Assembly (NCBI GenBank): GCA_025358295.1
Contig: JANYJY010000003.1
Span: forward strand, 1 to 63,468
Length of the DNA stretch: 63,468 nucleotides
Direction: 5' to 3'
Origin: Gammaproteobacteria bacterium
Lineage (GTDB): Bacteria > Pseudomonadota > Gammaproteobacteria > Steroidobacterales > Steroidobacteraceae
The notes beneath the pieces were generated by a model that was not told the origin of the DNA, made no database searches, and saw only the letters and a list, made by a program, of their open reading frames with translations. Every line of letters begins with the position of its first letter. Position 1 is the first letter of the stretch. Positions 1 to 7,896 of the stretch are shown here, one piece after another. The position numbers and the translations under genes are program-made.

Positions 1-265
1 TCATGGGACATCGAAAGTCCGCTGACGTGATCAGGACTCAACCAGCAAATTCCATCAGGGCCCGCGGCGACAAACCGCAAACGGAGGCCGAATGTATGGC
101 TGCAATTTCTACCTGTAGAACCGGAATCGAAAAGAAGGGCTTGGCAAGAAGGGGCGTCCATGTATGAAGCGCGACAATCAGCCCCAGCTGGCACTGCCAT
201 TCCCACGCACACCGCGACGAGTCGATCGCGTAACCACGACATCAATGCGCCGCCCCGTGAAACTC
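1..265. other. Left-end stretch without a supportable gene
   Basis: I see no coding sequence I can defend here. Short open frames exist but none has a recognisable domain or ribosome binding site. By position this is the region downstream of the cassette-like ORF on the minus strand, where an attC site would be expected. I looked for a GTTRRRY core and an inverted partner after that ORF's stop and found no convincing one. Confidence 0.5.
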
Positions 266-553
266 TTAAGGCGCGAGTCCCAATTTCAGGGCGTCATCGA
301 TATTACGCCACTGCGTCTCGGGCGAGATTATCAAAGTGACCCCGTATTCGCCCTTCACCGCGCCGGTTATCTGGCGGAACCACCGGGGATGCGGCCAGTC
401 CCGAGGCGGAGGTGAATAGAGAAATTTGGATTGCGAGTCCCAATGGACCTCCATACCTGCGCGATAAATGAAAGGAAAGGAGGCTGTTTTTGGGGAAACG
501 CAGAGGCGACCACTAACATCGATCTGGATCAATGCGATGTCGTCAGTTTTCAT
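266..553 (-). CDS. Hypothetical protein, probable integron cassette ORF
   Basis: A 95-residue product of unknown function, rich in aromatic residues (IYRAGMEVHWD, PRDWPHPRWFRQI), with no signal peptide or membrane segment. What supports it as a gene is position: the ATG lies two bases after GTTAGGC, the consensus integron core site, and it runs away from the decayed integrase at 708-1093, exactly as a first cassette would. No good Shine-Dalgarno sequence is visible. The style resembles small proteins often found in cassettes, but I cannot name a family. It could still be a chance frame. Confidence 0.55.
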   Translation of the reverse strand: MKTDDIALIQIDVSGRLCVSPKTASFPFIYRAGMEVHWDSQSKFLYSPPPRDWPHPRWFRQITGAVKGEYGVTLIISPETQWRNIDDALKLGLAP

Positions 554-555
554 GT

Positions 556-562
556 GCCTAAC
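556..562 (-). other. Integron core site (attI or attC right end)
   Basis: On the minus strand the sequence is GTTAGGC, the 7-base core at which cassettes join. It sits directly before the cassette-like ORF (ATG at 553) and about 145 bases from the integrase pseudogene start, divergent from it. No matching inverted core was found within 100 bases on the right, so this is more likely the attI junction than the end of another attC. The remaining 563-707 shows no other feature. Confidence 0.5.
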
Positions 563-707
563 GATTAATTAGACGTTTCGTTCGCCGACCTAAGCGGCGG
601 ATGAAATGCGTCGAATGCGGGAGATAGTGTGATGGACCTTTAGACATCTTCCTGATTTCCTTCGGATCGGATTGCGGAGTGTCGTGTAACACTCCCAGAA
701 AGAATAT

Positions 708-1093
708 ATGCCTGAGGGACGTGGTTTGTTCGAGGCGGCGCGCGAAAAAATGCACACTCAGCATTTGGCGTATCGTACCGAACAGGCTTATCTGCAATGG
801 ATACGGCGCTAGGTAAAATTCCATTGTCGCGGGCATCCTCGCGATTTGGGTGCGCCGGGGTAGAGGCGTTTTTGACCCACCTGACCGTTGCGTCCAAGCT
901 ACGCATTGGGGCTGGCAATGGGTATTTCCCGCGGGATCGCTCTGCAGGACCCCCCCCGGTTGATGGTCCGATCCGCCATCACCAGCATGAGAAAATCCTA
1001 CAGCGGGCCGTTCAAACAGTGCGGACCACCATGATTTACACCCACGTCACGGGTAAGGGGGCATTCGGTGTGAAAAGTCCCCTGGATAGATAG
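708..1093 (+). pseudogene. intI: Integron-type tyrosine recombinase, degraded
   Basis: Pieces of an IntI integrase lie in order but in broken frames. From ATG 708 the N-terminal SAM-like domain reads FEAAREKM...AYRTEQAYLQWIRR, then a TAG at 810 replaces the next residue, then HPRDLGA continues in frame. A one-base loss near 858 shifts to VEAFLTHL. About 150 residues are then missing before WGWQWVFPA at 907. A further frame change leads to RHHQHEKILQRAVQ. A second gap removes the catalytic HxxR segment, and the end reads TTMIYTHV with the catalytic Tyr codon at 1037-1039, finishing SPLDR. WGWQWVFP and TTMIYTHV are hallmarks of integron integrases. It cannot be active. Confidence 0.85.
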
Positions 1094-1177
1094 CGCAGGC
1101 TATTTCGAGATTTGTCGGCTGTCGCTATACTACGCAGGCCCCCGGTATTTTTTTTCACCAAATTTCAGTGAGTTATC

Positions 1178-1678
1178 GTGTCCAACACCGAATCTTCAGA
1201 TACGCACTTCTTCAATTCCTTCAGCTTGGTGCTGGGCGTTCTCATTGTCGTTGCGATCATCCTCTTTGGGGTCGCGCGCTCCATCGGCGCGGATACTCAG
1301 GGGCAGGCTGTCCTCTTGGAGCCCCTGCGGCTCAAAGGCGTTCAGCACAACACGGCGCCCTTTGGGCATGTTGCCATCGCGGGCAAGGACAACTCGGCGT
1401 TGACCGTCGTGACGGCTCCGGCGGTCGCCGCGGACCTGCCGACCACCGGCGAAATGGCCTTTAACAAGGTCTGCTCGGCCTGTCACGCCACCGGCGTGAA
1501 TGGCGCCCCGAAGATGGGAGATCATGCGGCCTGGGGTCCGCGCCTCGCTCAGGGCAAGGAAACCCTCTACAAGGACGCCCTCAACGGCAAGGGCAATATG
1601 CCGCCCAAGGGTGGTACGACCTGGCCGGACGCAACCATTCGCATGACGGTCGACTACATGGTGTCGCTCAACAAGTAA
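1178..1678 (+). CDS. Membrane-anchored c-type cytochrome (c5 family)
   Basis: A 166-residue cytochrome c. An N-terminal hydrophobic helix at about residues 15-36 has no clear cleavage site, so the protein is probably anchored in the inner membrane with the haem domain in the periplasm. CSACH (CXXCH) binds haem covalently; a Met in the C-terminal MPPKGG segment is the likely second axial ligand, as in cytochrome c5/CycA-type proteins. The start is GTG at 1178. It ends convergently with comM, overlapping it by 11 bases. Likely role is electron transfer to a terminal oxidase; the partner is not shown. Confidence 0.85.
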   Translation: MSNTESSDTHFFNSFSLVLGVLIVVAIILFGVARSIGADTQGQAVLLEPLRLKGVQHNTAPFGHVAIAGKDNSALTVVTAPAVAADLPTTGEMAFNKVCSACHATGVNGAPKMGDHAAWGPRLAQGKETLYKDALNGKGNMPPKGGTTWPDATIRMTVDYMVSLNK

Positions 1679-3206
1679 GCTTGTCGAGTGCGCGCAGCTG
1701 CACGGCTTCCGCCACATCGATCTTGCGAATCCTCGGCTCGCCGCCCAAGTCGGCGCAGGTGCGGGCCAACTTCATCACTCGATGACAGGCCCTCGCCGAT
1801 AATCCCAGGCGCGCCACGGCCGTGCTCAACAGGATGCGACACTCAGGCGGCAAGCCGCAGTAGGTCGTCACCTCCGCCGGCCCCAGCCGCGCGTTGAATT
1901 TTCCCTGACGCCGCATCTGGACTTGCCGGGCGGACGCGACCCGCGCTGCGACTGCGGCGGAGCTCTCCGTTCCGGCGGGCATTTCTCCGAGCAGATGTTC
2001 GACGGGCAGCGCCCGTAGCTCGACATGGATATCGATTCGATCGATCAGCGGCCCGGAGATGCGGCGGCGATAGCGCTCCACTTGTTCCGCCGTGCAATGA
2101 CAGCGTGCGCGCCTGTCGCCAGCGTAGCCGCAGGGACAGGGATTCATTGCCGCCACCAATTGAAAGCGTGCGGGGAATTCGCAACTTCGTTTAAGTCTTC
2201 GCAGATTCACTACGCCGCTTTCGAGCGGCTCGCGCAGCGCCTCCAATGCATTGCGTGGGAACTCCGGCAGCTCATCGAGAAACAAAACACCCAGATGCGC
2301 CAGCGAGAGTTCGCCGGGTTGCATGGCGCCGCCGCCAATCAGCGCCGCGACCGACGCCGTATGTTGCGGGCTGCGAAAAGGCCGGCGCCCTCCGAGACTG
2401 GGTCTGCGTCCCGCCGCGGATTCCAGGCTCGCGACCTCCAAACACTCCAGCGCCGTGAGCTTCGGCAGCAGGCCGGGCAGTCTCTGCGCCAGCAGCGTCT
2501 TGCCGGCGCCCGGAGGTCCGATCATGATCAAGCCGTGCTCGCCGGCGGCGGCAATCTCAAGCGCGCGCTTGGCGGCAAACTGGCCGCGCACTTCGGCCAG
2601 ATCCGGTGGCGACTCTGCTCCGGCGAGACCGGCCGGTTCGGTGCCGCCGAGCTCCGAGCATTGCGCGATGCACGGCAATGCGGCCCTGCCGTTGAGGGCA
2701 CGCTGCACTTCTCGCAAATGGCCGGCCAGCTTGAGTTTGGCATGGGGGACCAAGCCCGCTTCGAGCGCATTGGTCAAGGGTAAAATCACTTCTCTGTTGG
2801 AGCGCGATGCGGCGATGAGCGCCGGCAGAAGCTTGGGCGTCTGGCGTAGTTCGCCGCTCAGCGACAATTCCCCATAGAACTCGCGTTCCTTCAGCGCCTG
2901 CTGCGGAATCCTTCCCGTGGCGGCCAAGACGCCGACAGCAATGGGCAGATCAAAGCGCCCGCCCTCCTTGGGCAAATCGGCGGGCGATAAATTGACGGTG
3001 ATGCGCCCCGCCGGAAAGTCGAAACCGCAGGTAACCAGCGCCGTGCGGACGCGCTCCTTGCTCTCTCGTACCGCCGCTTCGGGCAGACCGACCATGGCAA
3101 ATGCGGGCAGGCCGGCTCCCAAGTGCACCTCCACACGCACCAGCGGCGAGTCGAGCCCCAGAATTGCTCGGCTGAACACCGTGCTCACATCCTGTGAGTT
3201 CCGCAC
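1668..3206 (-). CDS. comM: YifB/ComM family Mg-chelatase-like AAA+ ATPase
   Basis: 512 residues, normal family length. Order: N-terminal ChlI-like domain, AAA+ core with Walker A GPPGAGKT and Walker B LFLDELPEF, then the C-terminal Mg-chelatase segment. ComM is a hexameric helicase promoting branch migration of incoming DNA during natural transformation; a type IV pilus secretin (pilQ) lies at the right end of this window. The start chosen is GTG at 3206, which has AAGGA five bases upstream; a second in-frame GTG at 3188 lacks good spacing. Confidence 0.9.
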   Translation of the reverse strand: MRNSQDVSTVFSRAILGLDSPLVRVEVHLGAGLPAFAMVGLPEAAVRESKERVRTALVTCGFDFPAGRITVNLSPADLPKEGGRFDLPIAVGVLAATGRIPQQALKEREFYGELSLSGELRQTPKLLPALIAASRSNREVILPLTNALEAGLVPHAKLKLAGHLREVQRALNGRAALPCIAQCSELGGTEPAGLAGAESPPDLAEVRGQFAAKRALEIAAAGEHGLIMIGPPGAGKTLLAQRLPGLLPKLTALECLEVASLESAAGRRPSLGGRRPFRSPQHTASVAALIGGGAMQPGELSLAHLGVLFLDELPEFPRNALEALREPLESGVVNLRRLKRSCEFPARFQLVAAMNPCPCGYAGDRRARCHCTAEQVERYRRRISGPLIDRIDIHVELRALPVEHLLGEMPAGTESSAAVAARVASARQVQMRRQGKFNARLGPAEVTTYCGLPPECRILLSTAVARLGLSARACHRVMKLARTCADLGGEPRIRKIDVAEAVQLRALDKLTC

Positions 3207-3235
3207 AACGGTCCTTGTTCTCGATGCTGGGAATT

Positions 3236-3493
3236 CTATTGCGGCGCGAGCTTGCCCTCGATCTCCTTTAGGCGCGCTTCCATGGCCGTCAATTTGGCCT
3301 GGGTTTTTTCCAGAATGGCCGCCTGAACATCGAATTCTTGGCGGCTCACCAAATCGAGTTTGCTGAGCTGGGCTTGCAGCACGGCCTTGAAATTGCCCTC
3401 CAAATCGCGCCCGAAGGCACGCACGGACTCGGGCACTGAATCGGCCAGCCGGCGCGCCAAGTCATCCAAACCGCTTGAATTGATAAAGCTCAT
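3236..3493 (-). CDS. ubiK: Ubiquinone biosynthesis accessory factor UbiK (BMFP/YqiC)
   Basis: 85 residues. The helical N-terminal part (DDLARRLADSVPES) and the long C-terminal coiled coil (KTQAKLTAMEARLKEIEGKL) are typical of the BMFP family. UbiK forms trimers and works with UbiJ, also encoded here at 15223, in the soluble complex for late ubiquinone steps. The open frame extends further upstream, but ATG 3493 is preferred because GGGAG lies five bases before it and the protein then begins MSFINSSGLDDL like relatives. It is divergent from the first PII gene. Confidence 0.88.
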   Translation of the reverse strand: MSFINSSGLDDLARRLADSVPESVRAFGRDLEGNFKAVLQAQLSKLDLVSRQEFDVQAAILEKTQAKLTAMEARLKEIEGKLAPQ

Positions 3494-3617
3494 AGGATCT
3501 CCCGCATTGCTCAAGCCTTTGCACTCCGGTAACGCAGTCATCGCCCGCGATCGCGCCACGACGGTGCATCGCACCGCCTCGCATCGCGCAACCCGTTGAT
3601 TCACTGCTGCCCGAGGC

Positions 3618-3633
3618 TGGCACGGAAGCTGCA
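3618..3633 (+). promoter_or_regulatory. Sigma-54 (RpoN) promoter for the first PII gene
   Basis: TGGCACGGAAGCTGCA matches the sigma-54 consensus TGGCACGRNNNTTGCW at every fixed position except one (C for T before TGC), with correct GG-to-GC spacing. Transcription would begin near 3645, giving a leader of about 65 bases before the PII start at 3709. This is what is expected for an NtrC-controlled glnK. A perfect CGGTGC-ATC-GCACCG palindrome at 3562-3576 lies upstream, though its half sites are in the reverse order to the usual NtrC box. Confidence 0.75.
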
Positions 3634-3708
3634 TTACTCAAGTTCCATAGTACGCGGAGGCAGCGCTCGGAGCTTAGGGAATTAACCGGTGAAAGCAGAG
3701 ACAAATGC

Positions 3709-4047
3709 ATGAAGCTGATCACCGCCGTCATTAAGCTATTCAAGGTGGACGAGGTGAGACAGGCGGTGGCGGATATCGGCATTCAAGGACTTACCGTCAC
3801 GGAAGTACACGGCTATGGCCGGCAGCGCGGGCACACGGAAATATACCGGGGCGCCGAGTACCAGGTGGATTTTCTGCCCAAGGCCAAGATTGAACTGGCG
3901 GTGGACGATTCGATTGCGGAGCAGGTGATGGAAGCAGTTTGCAACGTGGCCAGGACTGGGAAGACAGGCGATGGGAAGGTGTGGGTACTTAACCTGGAAC
4001 AGGCCTTGCGGGTACGTACCGGGGAAACCGGACCGGACGCCATTTAG
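3709..4047 (+). CDS. glnK: PII nitrogen regulatory protein, GlnK-like
   Basis: 112 residues, full PII length. The T-loop carries the uridylylation site Tyr51 in YRGAEY, and the nucleotide-binding B-loop TGKTGDGK is intact. PII trimers sense ATP/ADP and 2-oxoglutarate and control AmtB, NtrB and adenylyltransferase. It differs from the second PII in having Leu10 where PII usually has Pro (IKLFK), VHGYG in the T-loop base and a diverged C-terminus. A sigma-54 promoter upstream supports nitrogen-responsive expression. The usual partner gene amtB is not next to it. Confidence 0.9.
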   Translation: MKLITAVIKLFKVDEVRQAVADIGIQGLTVTEVHGYGRQRGHTEIYRGAEYQVDFLPKAKIELAVDDSIAEQVMEAVCNVARTGKTGDGKVWVLNLEQALRVRTGETGPDAI

Positions 4048-4088
4048 GAGCCCTTAATGAGCATACGCAGCCAATTTATATTGATTCG

Positions 4089-4235
4089 CGAGGATTTCAG
4101 TGGTCTCGCCCGTTATCGAGCGAGGCCAGAACTACTGACGATTTAGGAGCATCTCGCGCCGGCAAGCCAGCCAACTCCCCCGTCGGTGCGATATCCCGGC
4201 GGCGCGGGTCCTGCAAAGGGCCCGTGCCGTTTTTT
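4089..4235 (+). ncRNA. Candidate structured RNA or leader between the PII genes
   Basis: Three stem-loops follow one another. SL1: GGTCTCGC at 4102-4109 pairs with GCGAGGCC at 4120-4127. SL2: TCGCGCCGG pairs with TCGGTGCGA (about 4153-4191). SL3 is the strong terminator at 4200-4235. TATATT at 4077-4082 could serve as a -10 box. The SL2 5' arm (GCGCCGG) could alternatively pair with CCGGCGGC at the terminator base, so this may be a switchable leader or attenuator rather than a free small RNA. I do not recognise a known family. All pairings were found by eye. Confidence 0.4.
4200..4235 (+). terminator. Rho-independent terminator
   Basis: A 12-base-pair stem (CGGCGCGGGTCC with GGGCCCGTGCCG, including G-T pairs) with loop TGCAAA is followed by six T residues. 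It ends transcription arriving from the first PII gene or from a small RNA starting after it. Confidence 0.85.
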
Positions 4236-4295
4236 ATATTCGCGCGCCCGACGCAAGACGCATGGAGTTTATACAACAGAAATTTCCAATACTCC

Positions 4296-4316
4296 ATGCT
4301 GCTATGCAGCATTTTT
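4296..4316 (+). terminator. Short hairpin with T-run before glnB
   Basis: ATGCTGC-TAT-GCAGCAT is a perfect 7-base-pair stem with a 3-base loop followed by TTTTT. It lies in a locally AT-rich stretch 55 bases before glnB. It may be a second terminator, or part of a promoter-proximal control site. Confidence 0.5.
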
Positions 4317-4340
4317 GATTGTATTCCACTGCTAAACTGA

Positions 4341-4709
<369 letters not shown>

Positions 4710-4749
4710 AATTCTTAAGGTGCGTTGTTTTCAAATCGAGGATCGGACC

Positions 4750-5193
4750 ATGAAACGCCTTTTATTGCTCGCTGCTCTGGTTGCCTGGTCCGGCATGGCC
4801 GGAGCGGTCGTCTATAAGTGGGTCGATGCGCAAGGCAAGCTTCAATACGGTGACCGCCCGCCGGACGGCGTGCACGCGGAAGTCGTGGAGCTTCTCGGTA
4901 TTCACGGCACGCATGCGGCCGCGCCATCCCGGCCCATGGCCTCGGCCCCCGCCAGAAGCGGCGGCCCGGCAGCGGACGATGCGGCCAAGAAGGTCGTTGA
5001 CCAAGACGTGGAACAGGTGCGTGAAAAGCAATGCGCCGAAGCACAGGATCGCTACAAGAAAATGATCGAAGGGCGGCGCTTGTACAAGACCGGCACCGAC
5101 GGTGAGCGTCAGTATTTGACCTCCGATGAAATCGATTCCGAGCGCGTCAATGCCAAACACGACATCGACGCCACGTGCAACAGCACGACGTAA
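4750..5193 (+). CDS. DUF4124 domain-containing secreted protein
   Basis: 147 residues. A signal peptide (about residues 1-19, cut after GMAGA) precedes the DUF4124 motif VYKWVDAQGKLQYGDRPP. The rest is polar with a likely coiled segment and a C-terminal ERVNAKHDIDATC. The frame is open further upstream through the end of glnB, but ATG 4750 has GAGG upstream and gives a proper signal peptide. Proteins of this family are periplasmic and functionally uncharacterised. Confidence 0.8.
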   Translation: MKRLLLLAALVAWSGMAGAVVYKWVDAQGKLQYGDRPPDGVHAEVVELLGIHGTHAAAPSRPMASAPARSGGPAADDAAKKVVDQDVEQVREKQCAEAQDRYKKMIEGRRLYKTGTDGERQYLTSDEIDSERVNAKHDIDATCNSTT

Positions 5194-5299
5194 ACTGACG
5201 GTCGTTTCCCCACCCGCCGGCTAGATCGACCATGCGCTTTGCCCCGCTCGGCGCAAAGCCTTAGGCTACGCTTCCGCGGAAAGGGAGTGAGCCGATCGT

Positions 5300-6181
5300 A
5301 TGCAAACAGGTTTCGTCGGATTGGGTGCCATGGGCGCGCATATGGCGCGCAGTCTTCATCGTGCGGGCTTCTTGACGGGGGTGTGGAATCGCACCGCCCT
5401 CAAAGCAACTGCGCTAGCCGAAGAACTGCGTTGTCTTGCCTTCACCAGCTTGGCTGAATTGGCGGGCAACTGCGAAGCGGTCGTCATCTGCGTTTCCGCC
5501 GATGAGGACCTGCGCGCCGTCGTCGCAGGTCTCGAACCGGGCCTGAATCCCAACATGATCGTGATGGACTGTTCCACCGTGGCCGCCGGCACGGCACGCG
5601 ACCTTCGCACGCAGCTCGATGCGCTCGGCGTCGGCTTTCTCGACTGTCCGGTGAGCGGCGGCGTGGAGGGTGCACGTACCGCCGCGCTGGCCATCATGGT
5701 GGGCGGAGATGAACCGGTCTATTCACGCGCGCAGCCGATCTTGCAAGCCATGGGAAAGAACGTCGCCTACCTGGGCCCCAGCGGCGCGGGTCAGGCAGCC
5801 AAGGCCACCAACCAAATCATGTGTGCCGGCATCATCCAAGCCGTGGGCGAGGCCATGGCCTTTGCGCATGCGGAGGGCCTGCCGCTCGATCAATTGATCG
5901 AACTGCTGGGCAAAGGCGCGGGCTCGAGCTGGTACTTCGTCAACCGTGCGCCATTCATGGCGCACAACAATTATCCCGCGGGATTCCGCGTGCGCCTGCA
6001 TGCCAAGGACTTGCGGATCTGCCGCGAGATGGCGGCCAAGCGCGGTGCGCAGCTGCCCGTGGTCGAATCGACTCTGGCACAGTATGCACAGCTGGTGGTG
6101 CAGGGCTTTGGCGATGAGGACATCTCCGCCATTTACCGACTGAAATCCAAGTTGTTCCCCGACGATCCCCAACCAATATGA
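5300..6181 (+). CDS. NAD(P)-dependent oxidoreductase, 3-hydroxyisobutyrate dehydrogenase family
   Basis: 293 residues, usual length. Rossmann motif GFVGLGAMGAHMA at the N-terminus, substrate motif DCPVSGGVEGA, and the catalytic Lys in GAGQAAKATNQI mark the beta-hydroxyacid dehydrogenase family (MmsB, GarR, GlxR). The substrate cannot be assigned: 3-hydroxyisobutyrate, tartronate semialdehyde or a succinic-semialdehyde-type aldehyde are all possible. Its TGA overlaps the hemC ATG in ATGA, implying translational coupling with haem synthesis, which is an unexpected pairing. Confidence 0.85.
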   Translation: MQTGFVGLGAMGAHMARSLHRAGFLTGVWNRTALKATALAEELRCLAFTSLAELAGNCEAVVICVSADEDLRAVVAGLEPGLNPNMIVMDCSTVAAGTARDLRTQLDALGVGFLDCPVSGGVEGARTAALAIMVGGDEPVYSRAQPILQAMGKNVAYLGPSGAGQAAKATNQIMCAGIIQAVGEAMAFAHAEGLPLDQLIELLGKGAGSSWYFVNRAPFMAHNNYPAGFRVRLHAKDLRICREMAAKRGAQLPVVESTLAQYAQLVVQGFGDEDISAIYRLKSKLFPDDPQPI

Positions 6182-7113
6182 CCACGCCGACAGCGCCTCT
6201 GAGGATCGCGACCCGCAAGAGCCAGCTCGCGTTATGGCAGGCCGAGCACGTTGCGTCGCTGCTGCGCCGGACACATGTCGGTCTCGACGTGGAACTCGTG
6301 CCCATGGTGACTCAGGGCGACCGCATTCAAGATCGGAGTTTGGCCGCCATCGGCGGCAAGGGCCTGTTCATCAAGGAACTCGAAGTCGCCCTCGAAGAAC
6401 ATCGCGCGGACATCGCCGTTCACTCCATGAAGGATCTGCCCGGCGTCCTTCCCGAGGGATTGACCGTGGCAGCTGTACTCGAGCGCGCGGATGCACGCGA
6501 TGCCTTGCTCATGATCAAGGGCGGCGAGCTGCGCGACCTGCCGAATGGAGCGCGCGTCGGTACCTCGAGCCTGCGGCGGCAGTCGCAATTGTTGGCCGCC
6601 CGACCGGATCTTCGCATAGAGACGCTACGCGGCAATGTGGACACGCGCATACGGCGGCTCGATGCCGGCGACATGGATGCCATTGTGCTGGCCTGTGCCG
6701 GCCTGATTCGATTGGGCTGGGAATCGCGCATTACCGCCCGCCTCGATCCGGCGATCTGTTTGCCCGCCGTGGCGCAAGGCGTGATCGGCATCGAGTGCCG
6801 CGCGGCCGATAAGCGCACCGTCGCCCTGCTCTCTCCTCTCAATCATGCGGGCACGCGGATCGTCATGGATGCCGAGCGGGCATTCGCGCATCGGCTCGGC
6901 GGCAGCTGCCAATCGCCCATCGCGGCGCATGCCCGAGTAGCGGGACAGCGTCTATGGCTCGACGGCCTGGTGGCCGAACCCGACGGCTCGCGACTGGTGC
7001 GCGACCGTCTCTCGGGCGACATCGCCAACCCCGCCGCTCTCGGCCACCAACTGGCCGAGCGTGTTATGGCGGCCGGAGCGGGTGAGCTGCTCGAGCGCCT
7101 GCGCGCCGGCTAA
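6178..7113 (+). CDS. hemC: Porphobilinogen deaminase (hydroxymethylbilane synthase)
   Basis: 311 residues. Polymerises four porphobilinogens into hydroxymethylbilane in tetrapyrrole synthesis. RIATRKSQLALWQA, the active-site segment DIAVHSMKDLP, TSSLRRQSQL, LRGNVDTR and the cofactor-binding Cys in LGGSCQSPI are all present. It overlaps the upstream oxidoreductase by four bases and is followed three bases later by hemD. The usual gammaproteobacterial hemX and hemY do not follow. Confidence 0.97.
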   Translation: MTTPTAPLRIATRKSQLALWQAEHVASLLRRTHVGLDVELVPMVTQGDRIQDRSLAAIGGKGLFIKELEVALEEHRADIAVHSMKDLPGVLPEGLTVAAVLERADARDALLMIKGGELRDLPNGARVGTSSLRRQSQLLAARPDLRIETLRGNVDTRIRRLDAGDMDAIVLACAGLIRLGWESRITARLDPAICLPAVAQGVIGIECRAADKRTVALLSPLNHAGTRIVMDAERAFAHRLGGSCQSPIAAHARVAGQRLWLDGLVAEPDGSRLVRDRLSGDIANPAALGHQLAERVMAAGAGELLERLRAG

Positions 7114-7116
7114 ACC

Positions 7117-7896
7117 ATGCCTGCATTGCAAGGTGTCGGCGTCCTTGTCACTCGGCCTGAGCAGCAGGCGATGCCGTTATGCCGGCTGTTGGAAATCGAA
7201 GGGGCGAGCACACTGCGTCTGCCGGCGGTGGACATCAAAGCCATCGGCAATCGGCGCGACACGGCGCATCAGCTGGGTCCTTTTGATAAATTCGATTTTA
7301 TTGTATTCACCAGCACCAACGCCGTGCGCTTCGGCGCCTCGCTGCTCGATCAAAGGCGCGATCTCACGCTGGCGGCCATGGGCCCGGCGACGGCCCGATC
7401 GCTCAATCAAGCCGGCTACCGCGTGGCAGTCCAACCACAGGGAAATTTCGATTCCGAGTCCCTGCTCAAAGATCCGCGGATGGAGCATCTGGAGGGCCGC
7501 AGAGTGCTGATCATCAAGGGCAGGAGCGGCCGGCCCTTCCTCGAAACGGAATTGACACGGCGCGGCGCGCAAGTGGCGACGGCGGAGGTCTACGAACGCA
7601 CGCCGACGACACCCAGTCAGGCTGTGCTCGCCGCGTTGCTCGATAATTTCACATGCGGGGACGTGCAGGTGATCACCGCGACCAGCGTGGAAATTGCCGA
7701 GAATTTGCTGCGGGTGGCGACTGTGCAATTGCGCGCCGAATTCGCCCGCGCGCATTGGCTGGTGCCGGGCGAACGCATCGCCGGTGCACTGCGCGAGCGC
7801 GGCCTGTCAGCGCCGCTGCTGAAGGCGAAGTCGGCGCAAGATCACGACCTCGTGGCGGAGTTGGTTCGTTGGCGATCGAGCGTATCCGGCGCGTAA
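7117..7896 (+). CDS. hemD: Uroporphyrinogen-III synthase
   Basis: 259 residues. Closes and inverts ring D of hydroxymethylbilane to give uroporphyrinogen III. The family is weakly conserved, but VLVTRPEQQA, DFIVFTSTNAVRF, VLIIKGRSGR and VEIAENLL fit and the context after hemC is decisive. hemE, the next enzyme, is 51 kb away at 59086. The end overlaps convergently by 55 bases with the reductase gene on the other strand. Confidence 0.93.
   Translation: MPALQGVGVLVTRPEQQAMPLCRLLEIEGASTLRLPAVDIKAIGNRRDTAHQLGPFDKFDFIVFTSTNAVRFGASLLDQRRDLTLAAMGPATARSLNQAGYRVAVQPQGNFDSESLLKDPRMEHLEGRRVLIIKGRSGRPFLETELTRRGAQVATAEVYERTPTTPSQAVLAALLDNFTCGDVQVITATSVEIAENLLRVATVQLRAEFARAHWLVPGERIAGALRERGLSAPLLKAKSAQDHDLVAELVRWRSSVSGA

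Noticed and set aside
164-415. 83-residue plus-strand ORF beginning MKRDNQPQLALPFP
   Set aside because: Its start looked faintly like the N-terminus of REP-associated transposases, but the rest has no motif, and it overlaps the minus-strand cassette-like ORF.
2025-2783. 252-residue plus-strand open frame inside comM
   Set aside because: Antisense shadow of a clear AAA+ gene.
3562-3576. CGGTGC-ATC-GCACCG as an NtrC site
   Set aside because: NtrC boxes have GCAC before GTGC; here the order is reversed. Kept only as an unspecified palindrome.
4178-4215. GGTGCGA followed by CCGGCGGCGCGG resembling part of a cobalamin riboswitch
   Set aside because: No B12 box or the required order of conserved segments; the bases are better explained by SL2 and the terminator.
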